From: Massilia sp. 9I
GTDB lineage: Bacteria > Pseudomonadota > Gammaproteobacteria > Burkholderiales > Burkholderiaceae_D
Reading direction: 5' to 3'
Assembly (NCBI RefSeq): GCF_902506415.1
Contig: NZ_LR733275.1
Location: 3,077,795 to 3,141,794, forward strand
Length of the DNA stretch: 64,000 bases
The first letter of the stretch is position 1, and each line of letters begins with the position of its first letter. Below are positions 26,398-35,639 of this stretch, piece after piece. The notes below the pieces were generated by a model, which saw only the letters and a list, made by a program, of their open reading frames with translations, made no database searches and was not told the origin of the DNA. Made by a program: the position numbers and the translations under genes.

Positions 26398-27945
26398 CTA
26401 TTGCGCGCCGTCCTTGACCGGCACCGTCCACTGCGCCGCAGGGCTGACCACGAACACGCCCTTGCCCGCCTGCTTGGCCTCGTACATCGCCTTGTCGGCT
26501 TCGGCCAGCAGCGCCGCCGAGCCGCGCGCTGCGCCCAGGTGGCCGCGCGCGCTGGAGATGCCGATACTCGCCGAGATGCTGACCGGATTGCCGTCCGCTT
26601 CGGTGACCGATTTGATCTGGTCGAGCGCCAGCTGGGCCACGCGCAATGCGCCTTCGCGCGACGCGACGTCTTCCAGCATGATGACGAATTCGTCGCCGCC
26701 CAGGCGCGCCAGCGCATCCTCGGCGCGCAGCTTTTCCTGGACTCGGCGCGCCACCATCTGCAGCACCAGGTCGCCGGTGGCGTGGCCATAGGTGTCGTTG
26801 ACCGCCTTGAAGCCGTCCAGGTCGATGAACATGATCACCACCACCGAGTCGCGCCGGGTGGCGCGGGCCAGGGCGCGTTCGAGCAGGCGGGTCAGCTGGC
26901 GGTAGTTGATCAGGCCCGTCAGGCTGTCGTGCTGGGCCAGGCGCTCGAGCTGCTTGGATTGCGCTTCCAGCTCGGCGGTGCGCTCGGCGACCCGGTGTTC
27001 GAGGTTTTCATTGACCGCCTGCAGGCGGTGGTTGACCTCGCCGATGATGCGGTAGCTGCGGCGCAGCCGCATGCCGGCATAGGCCAGCAGGAGCAGCAGG
27101 AAGGCCGAGTAGGCGAACAGGTAGCCGCGGTAGCGCTCGCGCAGCGCCAGTGCGGCGTCAAAAGTGCGGTCGAACTCGCGCCCCAGGCGGTCGAGCGCCG
27201 CGCCGGTCGCGGTGGCGGCGATCTGCGCTTCCAGCCGGTTTTCCAGCGGGCGCTTCTCCAGGATGATGCGCGAGGACTTGATGATGGCGTCCATCTTCTC
27301 GACCACGGCCGGCGAAAAGGCGATCTGCTGGGCCGCGATGTCGCCCAGGACCTCGTCGATGCGCGCCGCCAGCGGCGGGCTCGGGGCGACGTTGTAGCGC
27401 AGGATTTCGGTCAGCAGCGCGTTCAGCGACGCGTCCAGCCGGACCACCAGGCGCGCCGGCGCCAGCGCGCCTTCGATGCCGCCCAGTTCGGTCTTGAGGT
27501 CGGCCACGGCCGGCGGCAGGAAGGTCAGCGCTTCGCGCAGCGGCGGGTTGTGGCGCGCGAACTGGGCGGTGATGAGCTCCTTGCGCTGCATGGCGTCACG
27601 CAGCTGGCTGTAGGCGGTGTCGACGGCCGGGCTGGCCGCTTCCGGCACCGCTTCGCCGATGCGCACCAGGAGGTCCTGCATGCGCGGCAGCTGGGTGGTC
27701 AGCTGGGCCGTGGCCGGGGCGCGGCCGATGTGGGCGCGCAGGATGTTGGCGTCCCATTCGGCGTCGAGCTTTTCCAGCTCGCGCAGGTTGAGCATCACGT
27801 CGTTGCGGACCTCGGGATCGGTCCCTTCCGAACGTATGTAGAAAAAGGCGAGCAGCAAGGCCAGCACCAGCACCGCCAGGCCGGCGAGTTGCAGGCGGCG
27901 ACGCGGTTTCAAGCTCGCTACGCGCTGCGCCAGCACGGCAACCAT
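26398..27945 (-). CDS. Membrane diguanylate cyclase with DAHL-like sensor
   Basis: 515 residues. A transmembrane helix at about 19-37 is followed by a periplasmic helical region beginning NDVMLNLRELEKLDAEWD, which resembles the DAHL sensor domain. A second transmembrane helix lies at about 274-293, then a coiled-coil (LEHRVAERTAELEAQSKQLE), then a GGDEF domain. The active-site loop GGDEF (416-420) is intact, and RAED (407-410) five residues upstream matches the product-inhibition I-site, so active, feedback-controlled synthesis of cyclic di-GMP is expected. GGAGG precedes the start ATG. What it senses is unknown. Confidence 0.9.
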   Translation of the reverse strand: MVAVLAQRVASLKPRRRLQLAGLAVLVLALLLAFFYIRSEGTDPEVRNDVMLNLRELEKLDAEWDANILRAHIGRAPATAQLTTQLPRMQDLLVRIGEAVPEAASPAVDTAYSQLRDAMQRKELITAQFARHNPPLREALTFLPPAVADLKTELGGIEGALAPARLVVRLDASLNALLTEILRYNVAPSPPLAARIDEVLGDIAAQQIAFSPAVVEKMDAIIKSSRIILEKRPLENRLEAQIAATATGAALDRLGREFDRTFDAALALRERYRGYLFAYSAFLLLLLAYAGMRLRRSYRIIGEVNHRLQAVNENLEHRVAERTAELEAQSKQLERLAQHDSLTGLINYRQLTRLLERALARATRRDSVVVIMFIDLDGFKAVNDTYGHATGDLVLQMVARRVQEKLRAEDALARLGGDEFVIMLEDVASREGALRVAQLALDQIKSVTEADGNPVSISASIGISSARGHLGAARGSAALLAEADKAMYEAKQAGKGVFVVSPAAQWTVPVKDGAQ

Positions 27946-28081
27946 CTTGTCCTCCGTTACATCTTTACGTTATCCGGAGAGCATAGCAAAACGCGGCGCT
28001 TGGGTCGTGCACGGTACGGCGATGCTGCCTGCGCGTCTAACCTATGGCTGATTGAACGCGCGGTCAACGGAGTCGACCTCC

Positions 28082-29314
28082 CTACGGTTCTCTCAGTGCC
28101 GCCTTGACCGCCGAGACCCGCGCCGCATGCACGGCTTCGGGGATTTTCTCTTTGGCGTCGGCATAGCGCGCCGCCACTTCGCCGGCGTTCACGGCGCGCG
28201 CCGCGTCCAGGGCGCGCAGCAGGTAGGGACGCTGCGGATAGTCCTGGTGGCGCATCGGGTGCTCCTCGTGCCCGCGTCCGCGCGCATCGCATTCGGAGGC
28301 GAGCAGCATCTGGGCGAAGCGCTCCGGCTTGCGGAAGGCGTCGCAGCGTTCGAACAGGGTGACGATGGTGTTGGCACGCAGCTCCAGCGCGCGGCTGACG
28401 TTGCCGTGCTCGCGCGCCGTCATCTGCGCCAGGTCGCGGCATTCGTTGGGCACCCTCAGGCGCTTGCACACCTGCGTTACCAGCTTCATGCCGATGAATT
28501 CGTGGCCGTGGTGGGCCGGCCAGGTCTCACTCGGGGTCGCGCCCTTGCCCAGGTCGTGCACCAGGGCGGCGAAGCGCACTTCCAGCGGCAGATGCTGGGA
28601 AGCCGCATAGTCGATCACCAGCATGATGTGCACGCCGGTGTCCACTTCCGGATGGTGCGCCGGCGGCTGCGGCACGCCCCACAGGGCATCGAGTTCGGGC
28701 AGGATGCGCGCCAGGGCGCCGCACTCGCGCAGGACAGCGAACATGCGCGAAGGCCGTTCTTCCATCAGGCCGCGCGACAGCTCCTGCCAGACGCGCTCCG
28801 GCACCAGGGCGTCGACCTCCCCTGCTTCCACCATGCTGCGCATCAGGGCGAGGGTAGATTCGTGGACGCGAAAATCCGGGAAGCGCGCGGCGAAGCGCGC
28901 CAGGCGCAGGATCCGCACCGGGTCTTCGGCATAAGCGTCGGAGACGTGGCGGAAGATGCGCGCGCGCAGGTCGTCCTGGCCGCGATAGGGGTCGACGATG
29001 CTGCCGTCATCGGCGCGCGCCATGGCGTTGATGGTCAGGTCGCGCCGCACCAGGTCGTCCTCGAGGGTGACCTCGGGCGAGGTGTGGAACACGAAGCCGT
29101 GGTAGCCGGGGGCGGTCTTGCGTTCGGTGCGGGCCAGCGCGTATTCCTCGTGCGTCTCGGGGTGCAGGAAGACCGGGAAGTCCTTGCCGACCGGGCGGAA
29201 GCCCAGGTCCAGCATCTGTTCGGGGGTGGCGCCGACCACCACGTGGTCGCGGTCCGTTACCGGGCGTCCCAACAGCTCGTCGCGCACGGCGCCGCCGACC
29301 ACGTAACTGCGCAT
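28082..29314 (-). CDS. cca: Multifunctional CCA tRNA nucleotidyltransferase
   Basis: 410 residues, the normal length for the bacterial class II enzyme with an HD domain. It adds or repairs the CCA end of tRNAs. Nucleotidyltransferase signature YVVGGAVRDELLGRPVTDRD at the N-terminus, basic motif RRDLTINAMA, and EDPVRILRLARFAARF are all present. The C-terminal HD motif (AALVHDLGKGATP) indicates phosphodiesterase/phosphatase activities. AGGAG precedes the ATG. The gene starts two bases after the GST-like gene stop codon and is the last gene of the slt to cca operon. Confidence 0.95.
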   Translation of the reverse strand: MRSYVVGGAVRDELLGRPVTDRDHVVVGATPEQMLDLGFRPVGKDFPVFLHPETHEEYALARTERKTAPGYHGFVFHTSPEVTLEDDLVRRDLTINAMARADDGSIVDPYRGQDDLRARIFRHVSDAYAEDPVRILRLARFAARFPDFRVHESTLALMRSMVEAGEVDALVPERVWQELSRGLMEERPSRMFAVLRECGALARILPELDALWGVPQPPAHHPEVDTGVHIMLVIDYAASQHLPLEVRFAALVHDLGKGATPSETWPAHHGHEFIGMKLVTQVCKRLRVPNECRDLAQMTAREHGNVSRALELRANTIVTLFERCDAFRKPERFAQMLLASECDARGRGHEEHPMRHQDYPQRPYLLRALDAARAVNAGEVAARYADAKEKIPEAVHAARVSAVKAALREP

Positions 29315-29316
29315 GC

Positions 29317-30036
29317 TTACTCCTGCGGCAGGTCGAGGTCGTGCGCCGGCGTTGGGTCACTCTCGCGCATCGCTTCGTCGACCCAGCGCGCCACCGCCGG
29401 GTGGGCCAGCACGCGGTCGCAATAGGCCTGCAGCGCCGGCGCCAGCGCCACGCCATAGGTCTTGAAGCGGGTCACCACCGGCGCGTAGAAGGCGTCGGCG
29501 ATCGAGAAGTCGCCGAACAGGAAGCTGTGGTGGCCGAAGCGCGACAGGCAGTCTTCCCAGATCTCGCAGATGCGGCCGATGTCGGCCTGGGCGCCCGGCG
29601 TGCGCCCGCGGCCCGGCAGGCGCGCCTGGATGTTCATCGACATCGCGCTGCGCAGCTCGGAAAAGCCCGAGTGCATCTCGGCCACGATCGAACGCGCCAG
29701 CGCGCGCGCGGCCACGTCCTGCGGCCACATGTGCTTGTCCGGGAACTGCTCGGCCAGGTATTCGATGATGGCCAGGCTGTCCCAGATCGTCATCTCGCCC
29801 GCCAGCAGCACCGGCACCCGGCCCGCGTGCGAATAGCGCGCGATGTTGGCGGCGGTATCGGGCTTGTCCAGCAGGACGCGGATCTCGGTGAACGGAATCC
29901 CGAAGGCGACCGCCGCCACCCAGGGCCGCATCGACCACGACGACACGTTCTTGTTGCCGATGACGAGGGTCAGGCCCGGCTGGCGGGCTGCTTCGAGCGT
30001 GGAAGACAGGGTCGGGTCGAGTTCGATGGTCTGCAT
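29317..30036 (-). CDS. Glutathione S-transferase family protein
   Basis: 239 residues with an N-terminal thioredoxin-like domain (LTLVIGNKNVSSWSMRPWVA, then SHAGRVPVLLAGEMTIWDSL followed by AIIEYLAEQF) and an all-helical C-terminal domain. Ser32 or Ser33 in NVSSWS could be the glutathione-activating residue. The N-terminus before LTLVIG is about 20 residues longer than usual; the first ATG is retained because no later start is better. It lies between an NDUFA9-like gene and cca in a tight operon. Substrate not predictable. Confidence 0.85.
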   Translation of the reverse strand: MQTIELDPTLSSTLEAARQPGLTLVIGNKNVSSWSMRPWVAAVAFGIPFTEIRVLLDKPDTAANIARYSHAGRVPVLLAGEMTIWDSLAIIEYLAEQFPDKHMWPQDVAARALARSIVAEMHSGFSELRSAMSMNIQARLPGRGRTPGAQADIGRICEIWEDCLSRFGHHSFLFGDFSIADAFYAPVVTRFKTYGVALAPALQAYCDRVLAHPAVARWVDEAMRESDPTPAHDLDLPQE

Positions 30037-30066
30037 GGTGTCCTGTAGAGAATACGGTATGAGAAA

Positions 30067-31026
30067 TCAGCGGCCGGCGTGCTCGCGGTAGTCGTCCAGT
30101 CCCCTGGGCGCGGCCAGGTAGTGCGGCGCGGCGGCTTCGAGCGACGTCAGCTTGATTCCCAGCGCCTCCGCTGTCAAGGCTTGTGTTTGCGGATCGACCA
30201 CATTATCCGTCTTCATCGTGGCGAGCTTGTCGCGGCTGATCATCGGCTCGCCCGGCAGCAGCTCGAACAGCCTGGCCTCCAGGCGCGCCGCCCAGTCGGG
30301 CAGCTCCAGCACGTGGCGCTCGTGGCCGGCATAGCGCCCGGCCAGGTGCACCAGTTCGGCCAGGGTATAGACCTGCGGACCGCCCAGTTCGATGTCGGCG
30401 CCGCGCGTGCGCGGTTCGCGCAGGGCCAGGGAAAAAGCTGCGGCGACGTCTTCCACGTACACCGGCTGCAGGCGCGCCTGCGCGCAGGCCAGCGGCAGCA
30501 CCGGCAGGCGCCGCTGCAAGTTGGCGAACACGGTCAGGAAGTGGTCGCCCGGCCCGAACACGATCGAGGGGCGGAAGACGGTGGCCGTCACGCGCGGCTC
30601 GCTGCGCGCAGCCAGTTCGCCATCGGCCTTGGAGCGCTGGTACATCGAGGCTCGGTGGCCGGCGCCGAGCGCGCTCATGTGCAGGTAGCGGGGCACGCCC
30701 GCATCGAGGCAGGCTTGCACGATGCGGCGCGGCAGCTCCACGTGCAGCTGCCGGAAGACCTGTCCGTAGGGCTCGCCGTGGCCGCCGTGCAGCACGCCGA
30801 CCAGGTTGATCACCACGCTGCACCCGTCCACCAGGCGCCGTAGTGCGGCATCGTCGTGGATGTTGCCGAGTTCCAGGTCGAGGTAGGGTAAGGTGGTGAG
30901 GTGCTTGGCGCTTTCGTAGTGGCGCGCCGCCACCCGCGTGCCGACGCCGTCGCCCGCCAGGCGCGCCAGCAGGTGGCCGCCGATAAAACCCGTCCCTCCG
31001 ATGACCGCCACGTTCTGTTCGCGCAT
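30067..31026 (-). CDS. NDUFA9-like NAD(P)-binding short-chain dehydrogenase
   Basis: 319 residues. Rossmann motif VAVIGGTGFIGGHLLARLAG at the N-terminus and FRPSIVFGPGDHFL in the middle place it in the NAD-dependent epimerase family, subgroup related to complex I NDUFA9. GAGGAGG is six bases before the ATG at 31026; a GTG two codons earlier would sit directly against that ribosome site, so ATG is preferred. It follows slt by 30 bases and precedes the GST gene. Actual substrate unknown. Confidence 0.85.
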   Translation of the reverse strand: MREQNVAVIGGTGFIGGHLLARLAGDGVGTRVAARHYESAKHLTTLPYLDLELGNIHDDAALRRLVDGCSVVINLVGVLHGGHGEPYGQVFRQLHVELPRRIVQACLDAGVPRYLHMSALGAGHRASMYQRSKADGELAARSEPRVTATVFRPSIVFGPGDHFLTVFANLQRRLPVLPLACAQARLQPVYVEDVAAAFSLALREPRTRGADIELGGPQVYTLAELVHLAGRYAGHERHVLELPDWAARLEARLFELLPGEPMISRDKLATMKTDNVVDPQTQALTAEALGIKLTSLEAAAPHYLAAPRGLDDYREHAGR

Positions 31027-31056
31027 GGTCACCTCCTCGTGCTGTTACGACACTCC

Positions 31057-33102
31057 TCAGGGCAGGATGGCAGAGCGCTCGCGCGGCTGTACAGGACGCA
31101 CGCGGGTGCGGATCGACTGCGGCTTGTTCTCGAACACGGCAGCGTAGTTGGTGGCATTGGCCAGCACGTTGCGCACGTAGTTGCGGGTCTCGGAGAACGG
31201 AATCGACTCGACGAAGATCGCGCCTTCCATCGGCTGGTCGAGCAGGCCACGCCAGGTACGCGCACGGCCGGGGCCGGCGTTGTAGGCGGCCGTGGCCAGG
31301 ATTTCGTCGCCATCAAAGTTCAACAAGACCATGTTCATGTAGTTCGCACCGAGCGTGATATTGGTCCGCAGGTCGTTCAGCATGCCGTGCACGAAGTTAT
31401 CCATCCCGATCTTGGCCGCCACCCATTTACCGGTGGCTGGCATCACCTGCATCAGGCCGGAGGCGCCGACGCCGGAGCGCGCATCGCTGATGAAGCGCGA
31501 CTCCTGGCGGATCAGGCCGTAGACCCAGGCCTTGTCCAGGCCCAGGCCCTGCGCGGTCGGACGCAGGACGTCCAGGTGCGGCGCCGGAAAACGCTGGGTG
31601 TAGTCGAGTTCGGTACGGGTGCGCAACGAAGTCTCGACCGTGCGGTCGAGCAAGTCGTTGCGGCGAGCGAGTTCGCCGGCGGCCAGCAACTGACGGTCAG
31701 ACATGCCGCGCAGCCCCCAGTTCCATTCGCGGTTGCCTTCCGCGCGCAGGCGCAGGGCGTAGAACTTGAGCGCGCGCTGCAGGCTCGCGTTGGCATTCAC
31801 CGAGGCCAGTTCTTCGTTGCTGATCGGAAGGGCTGGCGGCGGCGCCACCACTTGCCTGCCGAGGTCGTCCAGCGCCAGCTGGCCGTAGAAATTGTGCTGG
31901 CTGGCGATGCGCTCCAGGGCGGCGGTGGCTTCCACCATGCGGCCATCCTGCTTGTCGGCGCGCGCCAGCCAGTAGACCCAGGTATTCTCGGCGCGCAAGT
32001 TGGGCGGCATGGCTTCGATGGTGGCGCGCACCTGCTTCCAGTCGCCGCGGCGCAGGGCGATGCGGGTTTTCCACTGCAGCTGCTCGTTGGTCAGTTGCAC
32101 GCCGTTGGTACGCTGCCAGTAGTTGTAGGCGTCGGGCGACAGGGCGATCGAGGCCGCATGCGCGATGCTGGCCCAGCCGACGGCGCGTTCTTCAAGGCTC
32201 AGTTTCGGGCTGTTCTTTTCCAGCGCCACCGTGGCCAGCTTGAGGCTGGTGCGCGCCATGCGGCCGACCGCGACCAGGTAGATGGCGCGCTCGGCGCGGG
32301 TCTTGCCGAGGCCGCGCGCCATCGCGACAGCCGGCACGTCCACCGCCTGGGCGGCGCGGGTGTCGGAGGCGCCCAGCAGCAGCGCGATGCGGCGCGCCGG
32401 ACCGGTGGCGTCTGCTTCGCCCGCCAGGCGCAGCTGCCAGTACAAATCCGCCTCGGTAAACTGGCCGGTCTGCACCAGCTGCCCGGCCAGCGCGGCGCAG
32501 GCTTCGCCGTAGCCGGCTGGATTGACCAGCAGCGAGCGCGCCTCCTGCCCCACCTGCTCGCCGCGCATGGCGCGCGCCAAGAGGGAGTAACAGCGGATCT
32601 GCAGGTTGTCGCCGCGCGCCAGCTGGCCCGCTTCGCGCTCAAAAGTGGCGAAGTCGCGGCGCCGGCCAAGATCGAGCAGCCATTCGGTGCGCAGCTGCTC
32701 GGCGATGGCCGTGCCCTCGTGGCGGCGCAGCAGCTCGCGGATCTCCTCGGCCGTGGCGTCGCGCATCCGGGTTTTCAGACGATAATAGTCGACGTAGGAC
32801 GCCAGCGGATAGCTCGGCGGCAGGCGCGATGCGAGGGCATTCACGCGCGCGGCGTCGTTCTGGCGCGCAGCTTCGCGCAGCAGCATGAAGGTGTCATCGT
32901 CGGCGCGGTTGTCCACCGCGGGCGCTCCTGGAACGGAGGGGGCGCCGGCCGGCACCGGGGGAACGGCCTGGACCGGCTGGGCGGCCGGCGGAGCATCAGG
33001 CGCGGACTCGGCGCGGGCTATGCCCGGGCTCAGCGTCCACGAAGAAAATACAAAGGCAAGGGCGACCGGCAGGGAGCCGGTTGTCAATCTCGATTGAAAC
33101 AT
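31057..33102 (-). CDS. slt: Soluble lytic murein transglycosylase (Slt70 type)
   Basis: 681 residues. It cleaves the glycan strands of peptidoglycan with 1,6-anhydro product formation in the periplasm. N-terminal signal region, a long superhelical domain of repeats (about 60-500), and the C-terminal catalytic domain with the nucleophile-like Glu534 in GLIRQESRF, followed by [13 protein letters not shown] and a distal [12 protein letters not shown] 33102 is preferred over a TTG two codons upstream; GAGAG precedes it. It is divergent from the 5-FCL gene and leads the operon slt, NDUFA9-like, GST, cca, an order common in Burkholderiales. Confidence 0.9.
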   Translation of the reverse strand: MFQSRLTTGSLPVALAFVFSSWTLSPGIARAESAPDAPPAAQPVQAVPPVPAGAPSVPGAPAVDNRADDDTFMLLREAARQNDAARVNALASRLPPSYPLASYVDYYRLKTRMRDATAEEIRELLRRHEGTAIAEQLRTEWLLDLGRRRDFATFEREAGQLARGDNLQIRCYSLLARAMRGEQVGQEARSLLVNPAGYGEACAALAGQLVQTGQFTEADLYWQLRLAGEADATGPARRIALLLGASDTRAAQAVDVPAVAMARGLGKTRAERAIYLVAVGRMARTSLKLATVALEKNSPKLSLEERAVGWASIAHAASIALSPDAYNYWQRTNGVQLTNEQLQWKTRIALRRGDWKQVRATIEAMPPNLRAENTWVYWLARADKQDGRMVEATAALERIASQHNFYGQLALDDLGRQVVAPPPALPISNEELASVNANASLQRALKFYALRLRAEGNREWNWGLRGMSDRQLLAAGELARRNDLLDRTVETSLRTRTELDYTQRFPAPHLDVLRPTAQGLGLDKAWVYGLIRQESRFISDARSGVGASGLMQVMPATGKWVAAKIGMDNFVHGMLNDLRTNITLGANYMNMVLLNFDGDEILATAAYNAGPGRARTWRGLLDQPMEGAIFVESIPFSETRNYVRNVLANATNYAAVFENKPQSIRTRVRPVQPRERSAILP

Positions 33103-33197
33103 CCACAACTCTCAAAGTACGCTGCATTCAAACCATGACCGGCGAATCAAGAATACCATGTGCCCCCGGGCTACTGCCAGACGCTGGCGCAAGCGCC

Positions 33198-33734
33198 ATG
33201 CTCGATAAACCACAGTTGCGCCGCATGCTCAAGGAACGGCGCCGCGCCATCGACCACGCGACCAAGCTCGCTTGGGACGACCGCATCGGCGCGCGGGTGC
33301 TCGCGTGGTGGCAGGCCAGCCCGGGCAGCGTGCTCGGTGTCTATTGGCCGCTGGCAGGCGAACCCGACTTACGTCCAGCCTACGCGGAATTGGCCGAGGC
33401 GGGCGTACGGCTGGCTCTGCCTGTCGTGCTGGCGCGCGACGCGGCCCTCGGTTTTGCCGAGTGGGTGCCGGGGGAAGCAACCGTGGCGGACAGCCTGGGC
33501 GTGGCGGTGCCGGCCGAGCTGCGGATGGTGGAACGGCCGGATGCGCTGCTGGTGCCGTGCCTGGGTTTCGATGCGCGCGGCTACCGGCTGGGGTATGGGG
33601 GTGGGTTCTATGACCGGACCCTGGCGGCGGAGCCGAGGCCGCGCACGCTCGGCATCGCGTATGCCTTCCAGCTGGCCACGTTCGAGATCGGGGAGTACGA
33701 CATTCCACTGGACGCCATGGTGACCGAGGTCTAA
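33198..33734 (+). CDS. 5-formyltetrahydrofolate cyclo-ligase
   Basis: 178 residues. It converts 5-formyl-THF to 5,10-methenyl-THF using ATP. The family signature [20 protein letters not shown] is complete, and the N-terminal basic motif [13 protein letters not shown] is present. The start at MLDKPQL fits family length; no clear ribosome site precedes it, and an upstream ATG at 33135 would add 21 unlike residues. It is divergent from slt. Confidence 0.9.
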   Translation: MLDKPQLRRMLKERRRAIDHATKLAWDDRIGARVLAWWQASPGSVLGVYWPLAGEPDLRPAYAELAEAGVRLALPVVLARDAALGFAEWVPGEATVADSLGVAVPAELRMVERPDALLVPCLGFDARGYRLGYGGGFYDRTLAAEPRPRTLGIAYAFQLATFEIGEYDIPLDAMVTEV

Positions 33735-33767
33735 GTCCAACGCGCGCGGCTGCCGGGGACCCCACGC

Positions 33768-33773
33768 TATAAT
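33768..33773 (+). promoter_or_regulatory. -10 box immediately upstream of the DUF2946 gene
   Basis: TATAAT is followed by six bases (CGGCAT) and then ATG, so transcription would begin at about the start codon. No -35 or extended -10 is evident. It is a second example in this window of a consensus -10 touching a start codon. Confidence 0.4.
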
Positions 33774-33779
33774 CGGCAT

Positions 33780-34163
33780 ATGCACAAGCTCGTCAGACGG
33801 CACATGCTGTGGGTCTGGGTTGCCATGCTGGGCGTCCTGTTCAGCGCCCTGGCGCCGGCCTTGTCGCATGCGATGCCCTCCTCCGCGCCGCTGCTCGACA
33901 CCGTCCAGGTCTGCACCATGGAGGGCATGCAGACCATTGTGGTCGACAAAGAGCAGCCTTTCGGCGCCGGCTCCTCCCATCCGTTCGAGCACTGTCCCTA
34001 TTGCGCACTCCACGGCGGCGCAAGCCTGCCGCCGCCCTCCGCCGGCCTCACGCTGACCCTGCTTCCCCTGGGCGAGGTGCGCCCGCCCCTGTTCTACCAG
34101 GTCGCCCGCCCGCTGTTCACCTGGAGCACGGCGAACCCACGCGCGCCGCCCTCGCAAGACTGA
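33780..34163 (+). CDS. DUF2946 family small exported protein
   Basis: 127 residues. A short basic N-terminus and hydrophobic segment (MLWVWVAMLGVLFSALAPAL) form a signal or anchor, followed by the family hallmark HCPYCALHG near residue 71. The pattern of paired cysteines suggests metal or redox chemistry. DUF2946 genes commonly neighbour PepSY membrane proteins and TonB receptors in copper or iron loci; a PepSY gene follows 60 bases downstream. A second in-frame ATG at 33804 would also give a good signal and a short leader. Confidence 0.75.
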   Translation: MHKLVRRHMLWVWVAMLGVLFSALAPALSHAMPSSAPLLDTVQVCTMEGMQTIVVDKEQPFGAGSSHPFEHCPYCALHGGASLPPPSAGLTLTLLPLGEVRPPLFYQVARPLFTWSTANPRAPPSQD

Positions 34164-34223
34164 TCCACCACCATGGACGGCGCTTGACGTGCGCCGATAT
34201 CGGTTCCAACGAGGAGTTTCACC

Positions 34224-35636
34224 ATGAGTCAAGTTCCAGGCGCCGGCGTATCCGCTTCCAGCCTGTACCGCCGCATCTGGCGCTGGCATTTCTTTGCCGG
34301 CCTGTTTTGTCTTCCTTTTATCTTCCTGCTGGCCCTGACGGGCGCGGCTTACCTCTTCAACAAGCAGATCGACGACCTCGTCTATGCCGATCTGCTGATG
34401 CGGCCGCCGGCTTCGGTGCAGGCCACTGTGCCGGCTAGTACGCTGGTCGCCAATGCCGTTGGCGCCGCTAACGGTGTCGCGCGCGCCCTCTACTTGCCGG
34501 TGGATGCGCAGCATGCGGTCCAGGTCGACGTACGCCAACCCGACGGCGCCCTGCGCCAGGTCTTCCTCGATCCGGCGAACGGGCGCGTGCTCGGCAGCAT
34601 GGACGAGTCCGACCGCATCATGGGCCTGGTCAAGCGCATTCATTCGCTGAGCGTTGCCGGGGACGCGGGCAATGTCCTGATCGAGATCGTGGCCGGCTGG
34701 GTGATCGTGCTGGTGATCACCGGCGCCTACCTGTGGTGGCCGCGCGGCCGGAGCCAGGGCGTGCTGGCGATCCGGCCCGGCGCCAGCGGCCGGGTCTGGT
34801 GGCGCGACCTGCATGCCGTGACCGGCGCCTTCGGGGCCGTCGTCATCCTGTTCCTGGCGCTGACGGGCATGCCCTGGTCGATCGTCTGGGGCAAGCAGGT
34901 CAATGGCTGGGTCAACGCGCACGGGCTCGGCACGCCGGCCGCGATGCGCGGCGGCGGCGCGCGTTCGCAGTTGCCGATGGCGGCGCTGGGCGAAGTGCCG
35001 TGGAGCGCCGAACAGCGGCCCCTGCCCGCTTCCAGCGACGAGCACGCCGGACACGGAGAGCATGCGCAGCATGGACAGACGGCGACTGCGCAGGTGCCGG
35101 CTTCGACAGGTATCGGTGTCGACCGCGCGGTGGCGCTGTTCGCAGCAAGCGGCCTCGACGGCGGCTACCGCCTCATGCTGCCCCAGGGTCCGCAGGGCGT
35201 GTACAGCGCGGTACGGCTGCGCTCGGCCGAGGACAGCCAGCGCGTGGTCCATCTCGACCAGTACAGCGGCAAGGTATTGCAGGATCTCGGGCCTGGCGAC
35301 GCGGGGGCGGTGGCGCGCGTGACCGACTGGGGCATCAGCGTGCACCAGGGAATCGAATACGGCTGGGCGAACCAGTTGCTGATGCTGTTCGGCTGCCTGG
35401 CGCTGATGCTGTCCTGCGTCAGCGGAGTGGTGATGTGGTGGAAGCGCCGGCCGGCGGGCCAGCTGGCCGCGCCGCGGCGCAAGGAAGGCGAGCGCCTCGC
35501 CTTCGGTGTGCTGGCGATCGCCATCGGCCTCGGGCTCGTGTTCCCCCTGCTGGGGGCCTCGATGGTCGTGGCGGCCCTGGCCGACTTCCTGTGGGGCCGC
35601 ATCCGGAAACCCGGCGCGGCCCTGCAGGCCTCCTGA
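34224..35636 (+). CDS. PepSY-associated membrane protein
   Basis: 470 residues. Transmembrane helices near 22-46, 152-172, 197-217, 386-407 and 425-455, with PepSY-type periplasmic segments between (SASSLYRRIWRWHFFAGLFC at the start, GLVKRIHSLSVAGDAGNVLI, YLWWPRGRS). A histidine-rich stretch near residue 273 (SDEHAGHGEHAQHG) could bind metal. Proteins of this group are associated with siderophore or copper handling. GAGGAG precedes the ATG. It is probably co-transcribed with the DUF2946 gene and ends four bases from the convergent metF. Confidence 0.85.
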   Translation: MSQVPGAGVSASSLYRRIWRWHFFAGLFCLPFIFLLALTGAAYLFNKQIDDLVYADLLMRPPASVQATVPASTLVANAVGAANGVARALYLPVDAQHAVQVDVRQPDGALRQVFLDPANGRVLGSMDESDRIMGLVKRIHSLSVAGDAGNVLIEIVAGWVIVLVITGAYLWWPRGRSQGVLAIRPGASGRVWWRDLHAVTGAFGAVVILFLALTGMPWSIVWGKQVNGWVNAHGLGTPAAMRGGGARSQLPMAALGEVPWSAEQRPLPASSDEHAGHGEHAQHGQTATAQVPASTGIGVDRAVALFAASGLDGGYRLMLPQGPQGVYSAVRLRSAEDSQRVVHLDQYSGKVLQDLGPGDAGAVARVTDWGISVHQGIEYGWANQLLMLFGCLALMLSCVSGVVMWWKRRPAGQLAAPRRKEGERLAFGVLAIAIGLGLVFPLLGASMVVAALADFLWGRIRKPGAALQAS

Positions 35637-35639
35637 GGC

